Source: Gigantopelta aegis
Lineage: Eukaryota; Mollusca; Gastropoda; Neomphalida; Peltospiridae
Reading direction: 5' to 3'
NCBI RefSeq assembly: GCF_016097555.1
Contig: NC_054712.1
Location: forward strand, 39,174,144 to 39,238,143
Length of the DNA: 64,000 bases
The translations under genes and the position numbers were made by a program. The first letter of the stretch is position 1, and the number at the start of each line of letters is the position of its first letter. Below are positions 12,827 through 24,050 of this stretch, one piece after another. The notes under the pieces were generated by a model. That model made no database searches. It worked only from the letters and a program-made list of their open reading frames with translations, and was not told where the DNA came from.

Positions 12827-15783
12827 TTAACGCAGGGATCTCTAGATGTCCACCTGAAGATGAATGATTTTCGACTGAGAGGATATAAAATCCATCGTTA
12901 CACGAGACAGATTCTCGAGGGGTTGGCCTATCTACACGATATGGATCCAAGAATTCTACACAGAGATGTGAAATGTAAGACACTTTAATATAAGAAAGAA
13001 ATCATTTAGATTGAGAGTGATACCGACAATGAATATTAATATATAATGTTTATTGTCCATATCTATTAAAATAAGTATAACCATAACAACCGCATGATGG
13101 CGATTGTCTTAAAGGGTTTTGATGTAATTATGACATCAAGCATGGGCTATGGGAATGCATCTCGATAGCATGTTAAAAATCGAGTCACTGCATGGCAGGT
13201 TTACGTGTATACTATATTAGATGTTATTTGTACTATATAAGATGATATCACCGAATACAGCTTTTAAGAACAGGTGGCCATTTATGAATTTCCAATAGTA
13301 TTTACAACAACGCTGAATGGTACAACATCCTATTTAGATCAGTTTAAGCCATTTTGTAATGATTAGTTCATTATTAGCGAAATCAGTAACATGCGAATTG
13401 AAGTTATTTGGTTGTTAGTTCGCCAAAATAGGTTGGGTTTTTTTTTTAATATATAATTTCAGTCTTACTTTTGTTAACTTTGATTTGGCTGGCTGAGATA
13501 TGAATTTGGCACATTCGCCAAATTTCAAGTCTAGTAGCTATAGGACTACAGCTGAAACCTGATCTTGCATTTGTTTTCTACGATATGGTGAAAGACATAC
13601 CAGTTAATCGTGTATTTAATTATCTTTGTTAATTCAAATTTGATATTTTTTCTTGTTTTTTTGTTTTTGTTTTTTTGTTGTGTTTTTTCTAATTATAGCA
13701 GCAAATATCTTGTTAGACGATCATGGCAACGTTAAGCTTGCAGACTTCGGTATATCGAGAGAAATGAAGGACAAAACTTCGTCTATGCCGAGTATCACCA
13801 AAGGATGCGGAACGTGGCATTACATGGCACCCGAGGTTTCCAGAGGAGAAAGATATGGTCGCTCGAGCGATATATGGTAAAACATTAACAGTCAAGAGTG
13901 TAATTATTTACTGTCACAGTCAGAAGCATATAATGGTATTGTTAATGTTTACATATTACAGTAAAATAATGATGTATCTTAACTATAAAATAATGGAATA
14001 CTTTTATCAACAGCTGCTTTCAAAATATTGAGGGCCCAATTTACAAAGCTTGTTTATGTAACTACATATATTTACAAAGCCTGTTTATGTAACTACCTAC
14101 ATTTACAATGCCTGTTTATGTAACTATCTACTTTTACAAAACCTGTTTATGTAACTACATACATTTACAATGCTTAAACACCAGCTTTTAAGGAAAACAG
14201 GCTTCGTAAATTTGGCCCTGAATGTTTTTAGAGAGGTACTGGTTAAAGTTAATTCAACATTTTACGAATCTCGTCTGGTGAGGGTGTCTTTCTGTGATAC
14301 ATATATTTAATATATATATATATATATATATATATCATATAATATCTTATTCAGTTCAATCAAAGTATATGATATTTATCAGATCACATAGGCCTACATT
14401 GAGAATTTGATAACTTTGCAAATTAGATGTAAATTAATTGAGGTCACGGCACTAGGTTTATTGACATTTAAGCCAACGTACCTGGGTGACACTCCATAAT
14501 TGACGTATGTATTCATCGTCATCAAATAAAAACCTTTCAATGGCAATTTTACACTGGAAGCTGTCCAGCGTTCAGAAAACAAAAAACCTTAAGCCCTAGT
14601 TTATTTTGATGTAAGGACATCCAAAATGACGTCATTCGAGTTTGACGTCATTCCCATTCAAAAATACACTGCGCCACATATTCTTACTCTATTTGAATAT
14701 CTAGTAATGGCGGACTGGAATTAAAGTTGCGTGTACAGTTTACAAAAACACATTGTATTAAGCTTGATAAAGAGATTATTACCCTCGTGTGTTTCAGTAT
14801 CGTCAATATCATATATTAGGAATAAAAATAATGTATTATGCTAGCAGAAGCTCGCATAATACAATCTTTATTCCTACTAGAATAGTTAATGCCTGTATAA
14901 AATACAGAAATGTTATGTGGAACTGGATGTCAGTACTGTCGTATTGACTGTCAGTAACACAGTTAACATTCTGATACTGTGGATGAGTGTTTTGGTTACA
15001 GTTCTGATACTGTGGATGAGTGTTTTGGTTACAGTTCTGATACTGTGGATGAGGGTTTTGGTTACAGTTCTGATACTGTTGACGAGAGTTCTAGTTACAG
15101 TTCTGATATTGTGGATGAGGGTTTCGGTTTCAGTTTTGATACTGTGGATGAGGGTTTTGGTTACAGTTCTGATACTGTGGATGAGGGTTTCAGTTACAGT
15201 TCTGATACTGTGGATGAGGGTTTCGGTTACAATTCTGATACTGTGAATAAGGGTTTTGGTTGCAGTCAATATTTGCTGTTACTATTTGTGTTGTCCTTTA
15301 TTTCTTTCCATTATATATTCAGTTTCTTATTATTCACTATCTCTTATATTTGCAGTTTCAGCTGTGTTGTGTTGTGGTGGAGCTGTCGACGGGAGACCCT
15401 CCTTATTACGCATTATCTCTATATTTACAGGAGTTTGGGCTGTGTTCTGGTGAAGCTGTCGATGGGACACCCTCCTCCTTATTATTCATTGCTATATTTA
15501 CAGGAGTTTCGGCTGTGTTGTGGTGGAGCTGTCGACGGGGCACCCACCTTACCATGAGCTGGAGGGTCCTCAGGCCACTTTCAAGGTGGCTGAAGAGGAA
15601 GCGATCCACCAGGGCTACTCCCTAAGTGAGCGAGCTCCTGAAGATCTCCAAATGCTTCTCCTCAAGATCTTCCAGTACGACAGAAGGCAGAGGTCGACAG
15701 CTCGACAACTGCTCGAAGAAGACCCGTATGTCAACGATGTGACCGCATGGCACACGACGAAACCAAGGAAGCACTATCACTAG
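5630..15783 (+). CDS. STE-type (MAP3K-like) protein kinase 1, five visible exons, first exon not found
   Basis: Predicted serine/threonine kinase of the STE11/MEKK type. Exons are 5630-5769, 6641-6766, 12836-12974, 13699-13876 and 15504-15783 (863 bases). All visible junctions are GT-AG and the frame is continuous. Motifs in order: Gly loop GQGSYGVVY, lysine in YAVKEF, alpha-C glutamate in [13 protein letters not shown] with asparagine in ANILLD, DFG in LADFGIS, MAPE, SDIWSFGC and C-lobe arginine in [11 protein letters not shown]. All residues needed for catalysis are present. The protein is essentially only a kinase domain. The 5630 acceptor is phase 1, so a short upstream coding exon must exist, as in kinase 2, but I could not identify it. 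Kinase 2 (34961-42764) shares exon positions and phases. MEKK2/3-like is my best guess; the pathway is not shown. Confidence 0.85.
6060..6366 (-). mobile_element. tRNA-headed SINE, family A
   Basis: Reading on the - strand from 6366, the head has a tRNA-like A box (GTAGCCCAGCGGTAAAGCGC) and a B box around GGGATCGAACCCC. The body contains GGTGCATATAAAAGATCCC and CCAATAGCCGATGATTAATA, and the tail is GTGGTGTCGTTAAA. It is nearly full length, in kinase 1 intron 1. Other family A copies in the window define the consensus. Confidence 0.85.
6641..6766 (+). CDS. Kinase 1 exon with the alpha-C helix
   Basis: Acceptor TCAATTCCAG and donor TCAGGG|gtaaga. It encodes 42 residues including [20 protein letters not shown] and IFMDYMSG, that is alpha C with its conserved glutamate and the hinge. 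Phase 0 at both ends and 126 bases, identical in length to kinase 2 exon 39604-39729. Confidence 0.9.
6780..7385. mobile_element. Broken M1-type MITE pieces in kinase 1 intron 2
   Basis: At 6785-6860, ACACTAGTTTTTAAACACTA begins a stretch like the start of the M1 copy near 42150. At 7320-7385, GTTGTAGGTTTGTAGATTAA and an AACTAGGATCGGCCCCTTTG end match the other M1 end (ACAGGTTTGTAGATTAACTA and TTAGGGTGTGTCCCTTT). The middle is AT-rich and unrecognised, so the two ends may belong to one diverged copy. Confidence 0.4.
7528..11086. repeat. Minisatellite array, about 89 copies of a 40-base unit
   Basis: The consensus unit reads roughly GGCTCAGACTGGTAACTGGA followed by CCGTCGTAGAAGTCGTCAGA. Register is kept for 3.56 kb, with point variants (GTAGAATTCGCC, GTCGACACTGGC) and rare short deletions. 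A higher-order unit of about 558 bases (14 monomers) occurs twice, near 7855-8412 and 8413-8970, carrying the same variants in the same order. The array lies wholly in intron 2 of kinase 1. Short open frames inside it are by-products of the period and are not genes. Confidence 0.95.
11271..11350 (-). mobile_element. SINE family B fragment
   Basis: GAAATGCTTTATTTAACGAC and GGTTATATGGCGTCAGACAT match the tail segment of the longer copies at 36499-36775 and 42821-43015. Only the 3' tail region is present. It stops at a (TA)n run just before the pogo-like element. Confidence 0.7.
11376..12674. mobile_element. Pogo/Tigger-like non-autonomous DNA element
   Basis: The left end (CAGTAAAGTACTTTTAGAAC, then GAACGAACACGCTTATAACA) and the right end read in reverse (TAAAATACTCTTATAACGAA, then TCGGTTCGTTATAGC) carry the repeated ATAACGAAC words typical of pogo/Tigger termini, between TA-rich flanks. 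There is no transposase frame. Inside, a block of about 230 bases is duplicated in tandem (about 11606-11845 and 11846-12070), both copies carrying TATCAATCAGTAGCATTAAC and AGACTGACACGTGCAACTCA. The element forms the last part of kinase 1 intron 2. Confidence 0.6.
12676..12823. repeat. (TA)n and (CATATA)n microsatellite beside an exon
   Basis: About 150 bases of TA, CATATA and CACATA repeats end 12 bases before the splice acceptor of the next exon, replacing the usual pyrimidine tract region. Confidence 0.95.
12836..12974 (+). CDS. Kinase 1 exon ending in the HRDVK catalytic-loop motif
   Basis: Acceptor TTTTAACGCAG and donor GTGAAAT|gtaaga. It encodes [26 protein letters not shown] and ILHRDVK. 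The upstream pyrimidine tract is weak because a TA microsatellite abuts it. Kinase 2 has the matching exon at 38385-38520 (136 bases against 139 here). Confidence 0.9.
12975..13698. other. Kinase 1 intron 3, no feature recognised
   Basis: AT-rich intron ending in a strong T-rich tract (TTTTTGTTTTTGTTTTTTTG) before the acceptor AATTATAG. I see no repeat family in it. Confidence 0.7.
13699..13876 (+). CDS. Kinase 1 exon with DFG, activation loop and APE
   Basis: It starts after AATTATAG and ends at ATATG|gtaaaa. It encodes [39 protein letters not shown] and SSDIW. The activation loop between DFG and APE is rich in Ser/Thr ([12 protein letters not shown]), as expected where an upstream kinase acts. 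The exon ends two bases into the Trp codon, the same phase as in kinase 2. Confidence 0.9.
14030..14221. mobile_element. Short inverted-repeat element with four internal 31-base repeats
   Basis: TGAGGGCCCAATTTACAAAG at the left pairs with TCAGGGCCAAATTTACGAAG read in reverse at the right. Between them, TTTACAAAGCCTGTTTATGT plus AACTACCTACA is repeated about four times (14041-14168). A MITE-like insertion in kinase 1 intron 4; its superfamily is unknown. Confidence 0.6.
14305..14338. repeat. (TA)n microsatellite
   Basis: A run of about 34 bases of TA in intron 4. The flanking 14222-14810 stretch holds nothing else that I recognise. Confidence 0.9.
14815..14878. repeat. Hairpin with 23-25-base arms
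   Basis: TAGGAATAAAAATAATGTAT and TATGC pair with the reverse of GCATAATACAATCTTTATTC plus CTA, separated by about 14 bases. Intronic. It could be the remnant of a small inverted-repeat element. Confidence 0.7.
14969..15262. repeat. 33-base minisatellite, nine copies
   Basis: TTCTGATACTGTGGATGAGG plus GTTTTGGTTACAG repeats at exact 33-base steps from 14969 to 15233. Because 33 is divisible by three, all repeats share one frame and produce artificial long open frames on both strands. There is no splice or codon evidence that it is expressed. It lies 240 bases upstream of the last kinase 1 exon. Confidence 0.95.
15328..15545 (+). repeat. Triplicated splice-acceptor/exon-start unit (73-76 bases)
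   Basis: Three tandem units each contain intron tail (TATTATTCATTGCTATATTT), a YAG acceptor and the first bases of the last kinase exon (GAGTTTSGGCTGTGTTSTGG, then TGGAGCTGTCGACGGG). Exon-like starts are at 15355, 15431 and 15504. Only the third continues into the full C-lobe exon. Using either of the first two (149 and 73 bases longer) would shift the frame. This is a local tandem duplication across an intron-exon boundary. Confidence 0.85.
15504..15783 (+). CDS. Kinase 1 last exon, kinase C-lobe and stop
   Basis: It begins GAGTTTCGGCTG after TATATTTACAG, completing the Trp codon. It encodes [20 protein letters not shown], the [20 protein letters not shown] helix pair with the conserved C-lobe arginine, and ends at TAG 15781-15783 after TKPRKHYH. 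It is 280 bases; kinase 2 has 250. Confidence 0.9.
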
Positions 15784-16412
<629 letters not shown>

Positions 16413-16789
16413 CGGACGTGCGGAGTAACAGAGACGAAGCCGAAGATAAACGAAAGGGAACATAAAGGGCGCGAGATGAAACAGATAGGTTAACATGATA
16501 CTGTAAAACGGGATATTAGCAATACAAAAGCCTTACATAACTATACGGGGAATGTTCTGGAGACTAAGAAAAAGTGTATTAGAAATAGAAATAAAGAGTG
16601 AGAGAAGGGGAAGAAAAAACCCAGCAAACCAACAACAAAAAAAACAAAAAAAACAAAAAAACAACGTTCTTGAAAGATAAATAAGATTAATGAAATCTTA
16701 AAAAGAAAAGAAATTATAGAAAGTTGAGATACGGTTTCCGAATTGGTGATAATTTGCAAAAGATTATGCTTATTAGCAAATTTTTATAT

Positions 16790-16960
16790 TTTGTTATTAA
16801 TAAGTTTTACATGAATTTATACAGTGTGTTTGAAGAACTGTTGCCAAGGTTCCCACTGATCATCGAAGTCTTTATATAGGCAATTTTTATAATATATATA
16901 TTTTTCAATCTGTATTTTATCAATAATGAATCTTAGCATTTTGATCTTTTGTAATTTCGT

Positions 16961-17041
<81 letters not shown>

Positions 17042-17640
17042 TTTATATTAATAATCAACCAAGTAATAAAACAATGGGTTTAGGGGTTGGGTTTTTTTTG
17101 TTATGATACTTAATAAAACCGTGTTTTATCCAATTGAAATGTTCACCTTTTTCTAATGCCCATTCTTCTACTTATTTCCATAGGACTGTAACTTTAGAGC
17201 ACTCATAAAATAAGTGTTCGAGTGTTTCTGGCATAAGTGGCAAAAATCGCAAATATTAGAATCAACATATTTTATTTTATTTAAAAATATATTTGTAGCT
17301 ATTATCCTGTTTAAATGTTTATACTGAAACCATAAGAAAGATGGGTCTTTAATAGTTTTGAATGGTAGAGCATAATACTTTCCCTATAATTGTGAAGTGA
17401 AGTCAAACCCCAATACTGAATATCTTTTTTGAGACTTAGGAACTATTGTAGTGCGATTTAATAATGCGTATATTTGCTTACTTAGGTTTATATCTTTTAA
17501 AAATAGTTTTATTTTAAACAGATGGATCGGGTTGCAAACAATGTTAAAAGTTTGGTTGTTTGATTTTGTTGTTTTACTAATATATAACTTAATGGCTCTG
17601 ATTAAAGAAGCATATCCTAAACAATTGGATTACACTTGAT
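16790..17640 (-). mobile_element. L1-like LINE fragment, ORF2 C-terminal part
   Basis: On the - strand, fragments ALPFKTIKDPSFLWFQY and RIIATNIFLNKIKYVDSN precede a Cys-rich CDFCHLCQ and LEHLFYECSKVTVLWK. These match in order the 62221-62714 part of the LINE at 60 kb (LPFKILKDTSLLWFQ, RIIATNTFLHKIKYTD, CNFCKSQPEH). Several frame breaks and stops are present, so it is dead. A TA microsatellite interrupts it at 16963-17040. The fragment is 5' truncated: nothing upstream of the C-terminal region is visible. Confidence 0.75.
16963..17040. repeat. (TA)n microsatellite inside a LINE fragment
   Basis: About 78 bases of TA at the position that corresponds to the (TA)n in the related LINE copy at 62756-62836. 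Confidence 0.95.
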
Positions 17641-17755
17641 ATTTTGTTATGAATGTATTGTAATTAATTAAAGGCATATTGTCACAGACCACTGACCTAT
17701 TACATGGCCTAACAAAGTATTATTTAAGAATATATATATTTGATTTGTCCCTAGC

Positions 17756-18080
17756 CCGAGTACTCTGACTGTAAGAGAGCTAGACGGACATTTGGACATA
17801 AATACGCTCTCATTACAGTCAGAGACCAAGCTATGGTTGTTGTTTTTTGGCAATTCCCGACAACCAAAAAGTTGTCAAAGATTTCCGCTCTAATACCACA
17901 ACAATCCTATGTTTGACGTCAAATACCTTTACATCGATAATGTTCGAGTTAATTGATTTTAAAAATCCACATATTAATCACTAATACACACACTACAGAA
18001 AGAAACCCGACAGCACCCCCATTCAGCTAAGCTTCGGCAAACTCCGGACAGCAGAATTCTAAGTTCGCCGACCTATATCG
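17756..18080. mobile_element. Diverged copy of the 44.8-45.5 kb palindromic element
   Basis: CGAGTACTCTG, GCTAGACGGACATTTGGA, then CCTATGTTTGACGTCAAATA and CACTAATACACACACTACAG follow the same order as in 44757-45210. This is a single-armed copy of the same DNA element family. A small internal inverted pair around ACTGTAAGAG / CTCTCATTACAGT is visible at 17768-17823. Confidence 0.5.
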
Positions 18081-18173
18081 TGACGTTGCGTCACATGATC
18101 ACCCACTCAGCAATTCCGTCTTCCAGGGGCCGTCTCAAAATGACAAGTGCCCAACAATCACCAAAAAAAAATT

Positions 18174-18290
18174 GTTTTTTATAGCGACACCACTAGAGCA
18201 CATTGATTCATTAATCATGGGCTATTTGATGTCAAATATTTGGTAATTTTATCATAGTGTTTGAGAGGAAACCCGCTATGCAATGAAACG
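18174..18290 (-). mobile_element. SINE family A, tail fragment
   Basis: GACACCACTAGAGCACATTG, ATCATGGGCTATTTGATGTC and GAGAGGAAACCCGCTATG match the 3' part of family A. The tRNA-like head is missing. Confidence 0.8.
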
Positions 18291-18930
18291 ATATTAGAAA
18301 GTTCCTAACTTCACAAATATTTCTTGCACTATATAGTCAACTCTTTTTTATTTTATTTAGTTTAATCAAAGGAAAAGGTTGTTATAAGAGAAAACAAGCT
18401 ATGTATATTGCATATTGAAACTATATTTTACCTACTGCGTTTTGTGAAAAGGTTTATGTCAAGCAATACCAAAACGTATAAATTGAGAAAATATTACAGA
18501 GGGATTCATAAAAATGGATGACCCCGAGCAGATACGACCTCAACTTTCACAAAGCATTTTTAAATCTGAAAGTTGGAGGCTCTTTGGAAGACGTGTTGTT
18601 AAAACAGAGACCGTATTTTTCTCACAGATAGTTGTGTTGTACATTGTTATTGTAACGTGCATTATTAAATTTATCCATGGAACGTGGTAATTCTAACCTG
18701 TGGACCGCTCCACTTAGTTCTTTTGGCTATTTGCTTCCTAATCCAAAAATAAAATCCAACAAGTTTTATCGATAACTAAGTACAGTCGGCCTCGACAGAT
18801 TTTCCCCCCTGCATCATTGCCAATATATGGTTTTACAATTTATTATTTATTTAAAACATTCATATTGTATAGGAAATAATGAAATGAGATTTAAAAACCC
18901 AATATTTAAAAAAAAAAAAAGGAGAATGCT
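18291..18930. other. No feature recognised
   Basis: AT-rich sequence with an A-run near 18908. The left end of the Polinton fossil may fall here, but I see no terminal inverted repeat that would fix it. Confidence 0.5.
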
Positions 18931-19417
18931 GTTATAAATTTTGATTCGTTTCGTTCAGCCATAATTCCTATGTTTAAATTGTCACCGAGTAAGATAATTG
19001 TAGAAATTAACACTGATGATAGACAATTTATGCAGCAATTATCGACGAGATCTGAACATATATAAGACCAGAATTTTACAAGCATTGATTCACAAGCTAA
19101 AATGGAAGCAAAACGTGAAAGCGAGACAGCCCTGCAACGTGAGACCAATGCGTCTGACACAGAGGAGAAGAACCAAGAGGATAAATGTTGTATACACGCT
19201 ATTTGGCAGCAAAGACGTAGAAAGATAAAATTAAATTTCACGTACGTCAATACGAGTGGAGTTTGTCTGATATATTGTTTCCAACCAAGAAAGGTGTAAC
19301 ACTCTCCCTGATGCAGTGGATGGAACTAATATCATCCGTACATGAAATCAACGAGACGATGAGCGACGTGCAGGCAGGAAATGAAGTGAAGCTCTCCATA
19401 CATCTGGGTAGTAACAT
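18930..19417 (+). pseudogene. Polinton part: PC4-like region left of the nested LTR element
   Basis: The stretch near 19263-19410 carries a PTKKGVTLSLMQW signature like the ssDNA-binding domain of the transcription coactivator PC4, preceded by a basic, charged region. PC4-like domains are known in Polinton-linked proteins of invertebrates. The nested LTR element begins at 19418. Confidence 0.55.
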
Positions 19418-20584
19418 TGTGACGGTACATGCTCTTAATTTCTTTTCGCCTGTGGCGATATTAATTGTTTTAGAGGGCCGTGTGCAGTTCCATATCCACT
19501 TAAGCCCAGGTGGCCAGTAGTTACGTAATACCTCCGGGAGTGCGGTTTTTACAACCGTGATTTGGCGACTAGGCGTCATTAAGTCTGACGATCTGAGAAA
19601 AATATACCGCTTGGTCGCTGTGGAAATAGCACTTGCAGGGATTCGGTGCCGCCTTGTACCCCCAGGCGATATTTGGATTTTTTAATAAAAATCTAGGGTT
19701 TTAGAGATATCGGGGAGAAACATAGGAAGGCTTCCAGGGGTCGCTGTCCGTCCGGACTGGTAAATAATTTTATTTCTGCCCTGTGTATAACATTGATGTG
19801 ATTGATGTGACTTTAAATATTTTAATACTGTATTATACCAATATTATTTAGACGGTGCTGCCGGTCATCTGACGCAGTATACTGTAGGCTCACCGTTCTG
19901 ATATATATATATATAAAGCTTATCCAGTCATCCTAGAGGACCTAGGTAAACTGTAGGTTATTGTCTTTATTGTGATAGGTACCAGTATTAAGTCTGTATT
20001 ACAAGGTTACTGAATGAGTAGTTAAGGGTTAATTAAAAATTAACCAGTTAGGAATAGAGTTGTAATTCCATTAATTAAGTTCTCCTGGAAGCGTTTCTCA
20101 ATTATCACCCGTTATTGAACGAGTAGTAAGGGTTAATTAAAAATTAACCAGTTAGGAATAGAGTTGTAATTCCTTTATTAATTAAGTTCTCCTGGCAGCG
20201 TTTCTCAATTATCACACGTATGGGTGTTGTGTCACGGTGAAGTGATTAGCATATTGTGTAAACTAGACACCTAGAGATTAACTAACTAAGTGATCAGTTC
20301 TGGGTTGTTATTATTTGTTGTTGTTAATTAACTACTGCGGCAGTACATTTGTCAGCGTAGGTTAATACAGATTCCAAAGTGTATTGTGTTTTTGTTGTGT
20401 TTTCTTGTGAACTAAACGTGCTATATTATATATACTTTATATAAGATCTTATCTCTGATCATACCTAGACGAGCCAGCGGGTATAACTGCCTGTTACAGA
20501 GAGATCTAATAGATATACAGTTAGGAGAGATATTTGGACAATCGTGTTTCATTCAGTTACGGGTATCATAGGATCACCGTGACA
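19418..20584 (+). repeat. 5' LTR of the gypsy-type element
   Basis: 1167 bases, TGT...ACA ends. Contains two near-identical GGGTTAATTAAAAATTAACC palindromic blocks about 100 bases apart (near 20027 and 20131), also present in the 3' LTR and the solo LTR. No primer-binding site of a common tRNA type is obvious just downstream (GAAGTGAAAATTGGGGCACT). Confidence 0.9.
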
Positions 20585-20748
20585 GAAGTGAAAATTGGGG
20601 CACTCGTCCCGGATCTGAAACGGGACATGCATATTTAAAAAAGTATTGTTTGTAAATGGGGGCTTTATAAATTATTTTTACAAATAATTAGAAGTAGCAA
20701 CGTTGTTCACTAGAAAATTAATTAATAATAAGTGCGTCATATCTAAAC

Positions 20749-22178
<1,430 letters not shown>

Positions 22179-22581
22179 CGTCAAAGTGTTTAGCTGGTAT
22201 TAAGAATTCAGATACAGGACGTAGTTTGGCCTTAACCTCGGTTGTCCGGTTACATAACGTTTTCTTGTGTTCGAAGTTTGTGACGGGACCAGTCGTTATG
22301 GGTGTTGTGAAGGACTTGCCTGTTGAAAATATAGGAGTTTTGTTGGGTAATGATTTGAGTAGTCAGTGTTGTCAGTCGAAATGTGACCAATTGTTAATTA
22401 AAGACAGCACTTTACCAATGAGATTAGATATCCTGCGTGTGTAAAGACTAGGGCTATGGCCAGTAGGGTAACACGATACCCAGAGGATATTTGTGATTTG
22501 TCTGATACGTGTGTGAGCCATGAAATTGAAGTGGATGAGGTTATCAGTAAAATGGTAGATAAGTCAAATGAGGAATGAAAT

Positions 22582-23829
22582 GTGGTGGAACCTGTTGATC
22601 TCCCGCAGAGGGGAATTGAACCAGTTGTGTTTGATAGAGGGGATTTACCTTGTAATAGACAAGAGTTAATTCTAGAGCAGGGGGCTGATCCAAAATTGTT
22701 GGCAGCTCGCACTACATTGTTAACAGAGGGTGAGATGGAGGATCAGATGTCAGGTTATGATATGGACAAGGGAGTATTAATGAATAAGAGAGTTAGAGAT
22801 AGAAAGGATAGGAAGCAACTGAGCCATGCTCAGAGCAAAATAAAATTAGTGTTTGATAGGAAGGCTAGGAGTCGGGAATTTAAACCAGGGGATAAGGTGC
22901 TGCTGTACCTTCCCATTAAACGGGGTTCATTGCAGAACAGGTATTTCGGGCCCTATGTTGTGCACAAACGGGTTAATGAGACAGGGTATGTGATAAACAC
23001 TCCTGATAGGGTTAGGAAAAGTAGGTATTGTCACATCAATTTGCTAAAAGGATATTTTGACAGACTGCCGATAGTTCCAGTACTACCTGTCCAAATTGAG
23101 AGTCACTCAATTTCCTGTGATGACGTCAAGACTGCAGAGAACAAATTAACCAACAGCCAGATTATAGCAGACTTGAACCCCCAGCGAGAAAAGTTGACTC
23201 CGCTGATACAAGACAATGTTTCCATTTGTCAGGACCTTCCAACGGTTACCAATACCTTAAGCCAGGATGTGCGCTTGGAACCCAACGCTACACCGATTCG
23301 ACAGCACGCCTATCGGAGAAAACCTGGAAAACGTGCGACACTGAAAAAGAAGGAAACGAAGTTCCAGTGGTCAGATGAATGCGAGAAGTCATTCAACCGT
23401 CTCAAGCAGATGCTCTCCAGGTCTCCCGTGGTGGCAGCACCAGACTACCGAATGCCTTTCAAGCTAGCTGTGGATGCCAGTGACGTGGGAGCTGGAGCTG
23501 TGCTGTTCCAGGAAGACGAAAATGGACTGGACCATCCTGTAAGTTTCGTCTCCAAAAAGTTTGACAAACACCAGGTGAACTATTCCACTATAGAGAAGGA
23601 AGCTTTGGCCATGGTACAAGCTCTGAAGCATTTTCAGATCTACGTGAAATCGGCAGTGCATCAAGTGGTGGTCTTTACTGATCATAATCCGCTCACTTTC
23701 ATTCACAGAATGAAAGCCACCAACCAGACAGTTTTGAGATGGAGTCTTCTTCTGCAGCAATTCCCAATTACCATTGAACATATCAAGGGCACATCCAATG
23801 TAATCGCTGATGCCCTGTCCCGAAGTTGA
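22582..23829 (+). pseudogene. pol remnant: integrase C-terminal segment then RNase H
   Basis: The first third has FKPGDKVLLYLPIKRGSLQN and FGPYVV, the GPY/F module at the C-terminus of Ty3/gypsy integrases. It is followed by a segment like the entry to RT (TPIRQHAYRR) and then by RNase H features: LAVDASDVGAGAVLFQ, EKEALAMVQALKHFQIYV, VVFTDHNPLTFI and ADALSRS. The integrase module lies before RNase H, opposite to the usual gypsy order. The RT palm with its YXDD box is not seen. Confidence 0.8.
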
Positions 23830-24037
23830 ACGTTATGATAATGTGTTGACATTCTTGATTTCTGTTTTGTTTTTATATGTATTATATTTGTATACCAGGG
23901 ACTCAGAGTCTCAGTGTGATTACTGGTAGTCACCTTATTATTACATGTGTTATAAATGCCCGGATGCGTCGGTTAACGCACTTTTTGTTTTAATGTAGTA
24001 TATTTCCCTATTCCTAGAGTAGAGGAAATATCCTTTT

Positions 24038-24050
24038 TGAGGTGGGGGTG
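24038..24050 (+). promoter_or_regulatory. Polypurine tract
   Basis: GAGGTGGGGGTG directly precedes the TGTGACGG start of the 3' LTR, as expected for the plus-strand primer of an LTR element. Confidence 0.7.

Noticed and set aside
12660-12983. Frame reading IYIYIY and VCVCVC on the - strand
   Set aside because: Product of the CATATA/TA microsatellite, antisense to a real kinase exon.
14913-15557. Open frames of 109-192 residues over the 33-base repeat
   Set aside because: The period is divisible by three and both strands are open, and the region is intronic between well-defined kinase exons.
23464-23781. 105-residue frame antisense to RNase H
   Set aside because: Shadow of the conserved RNase H frame on the + strand.
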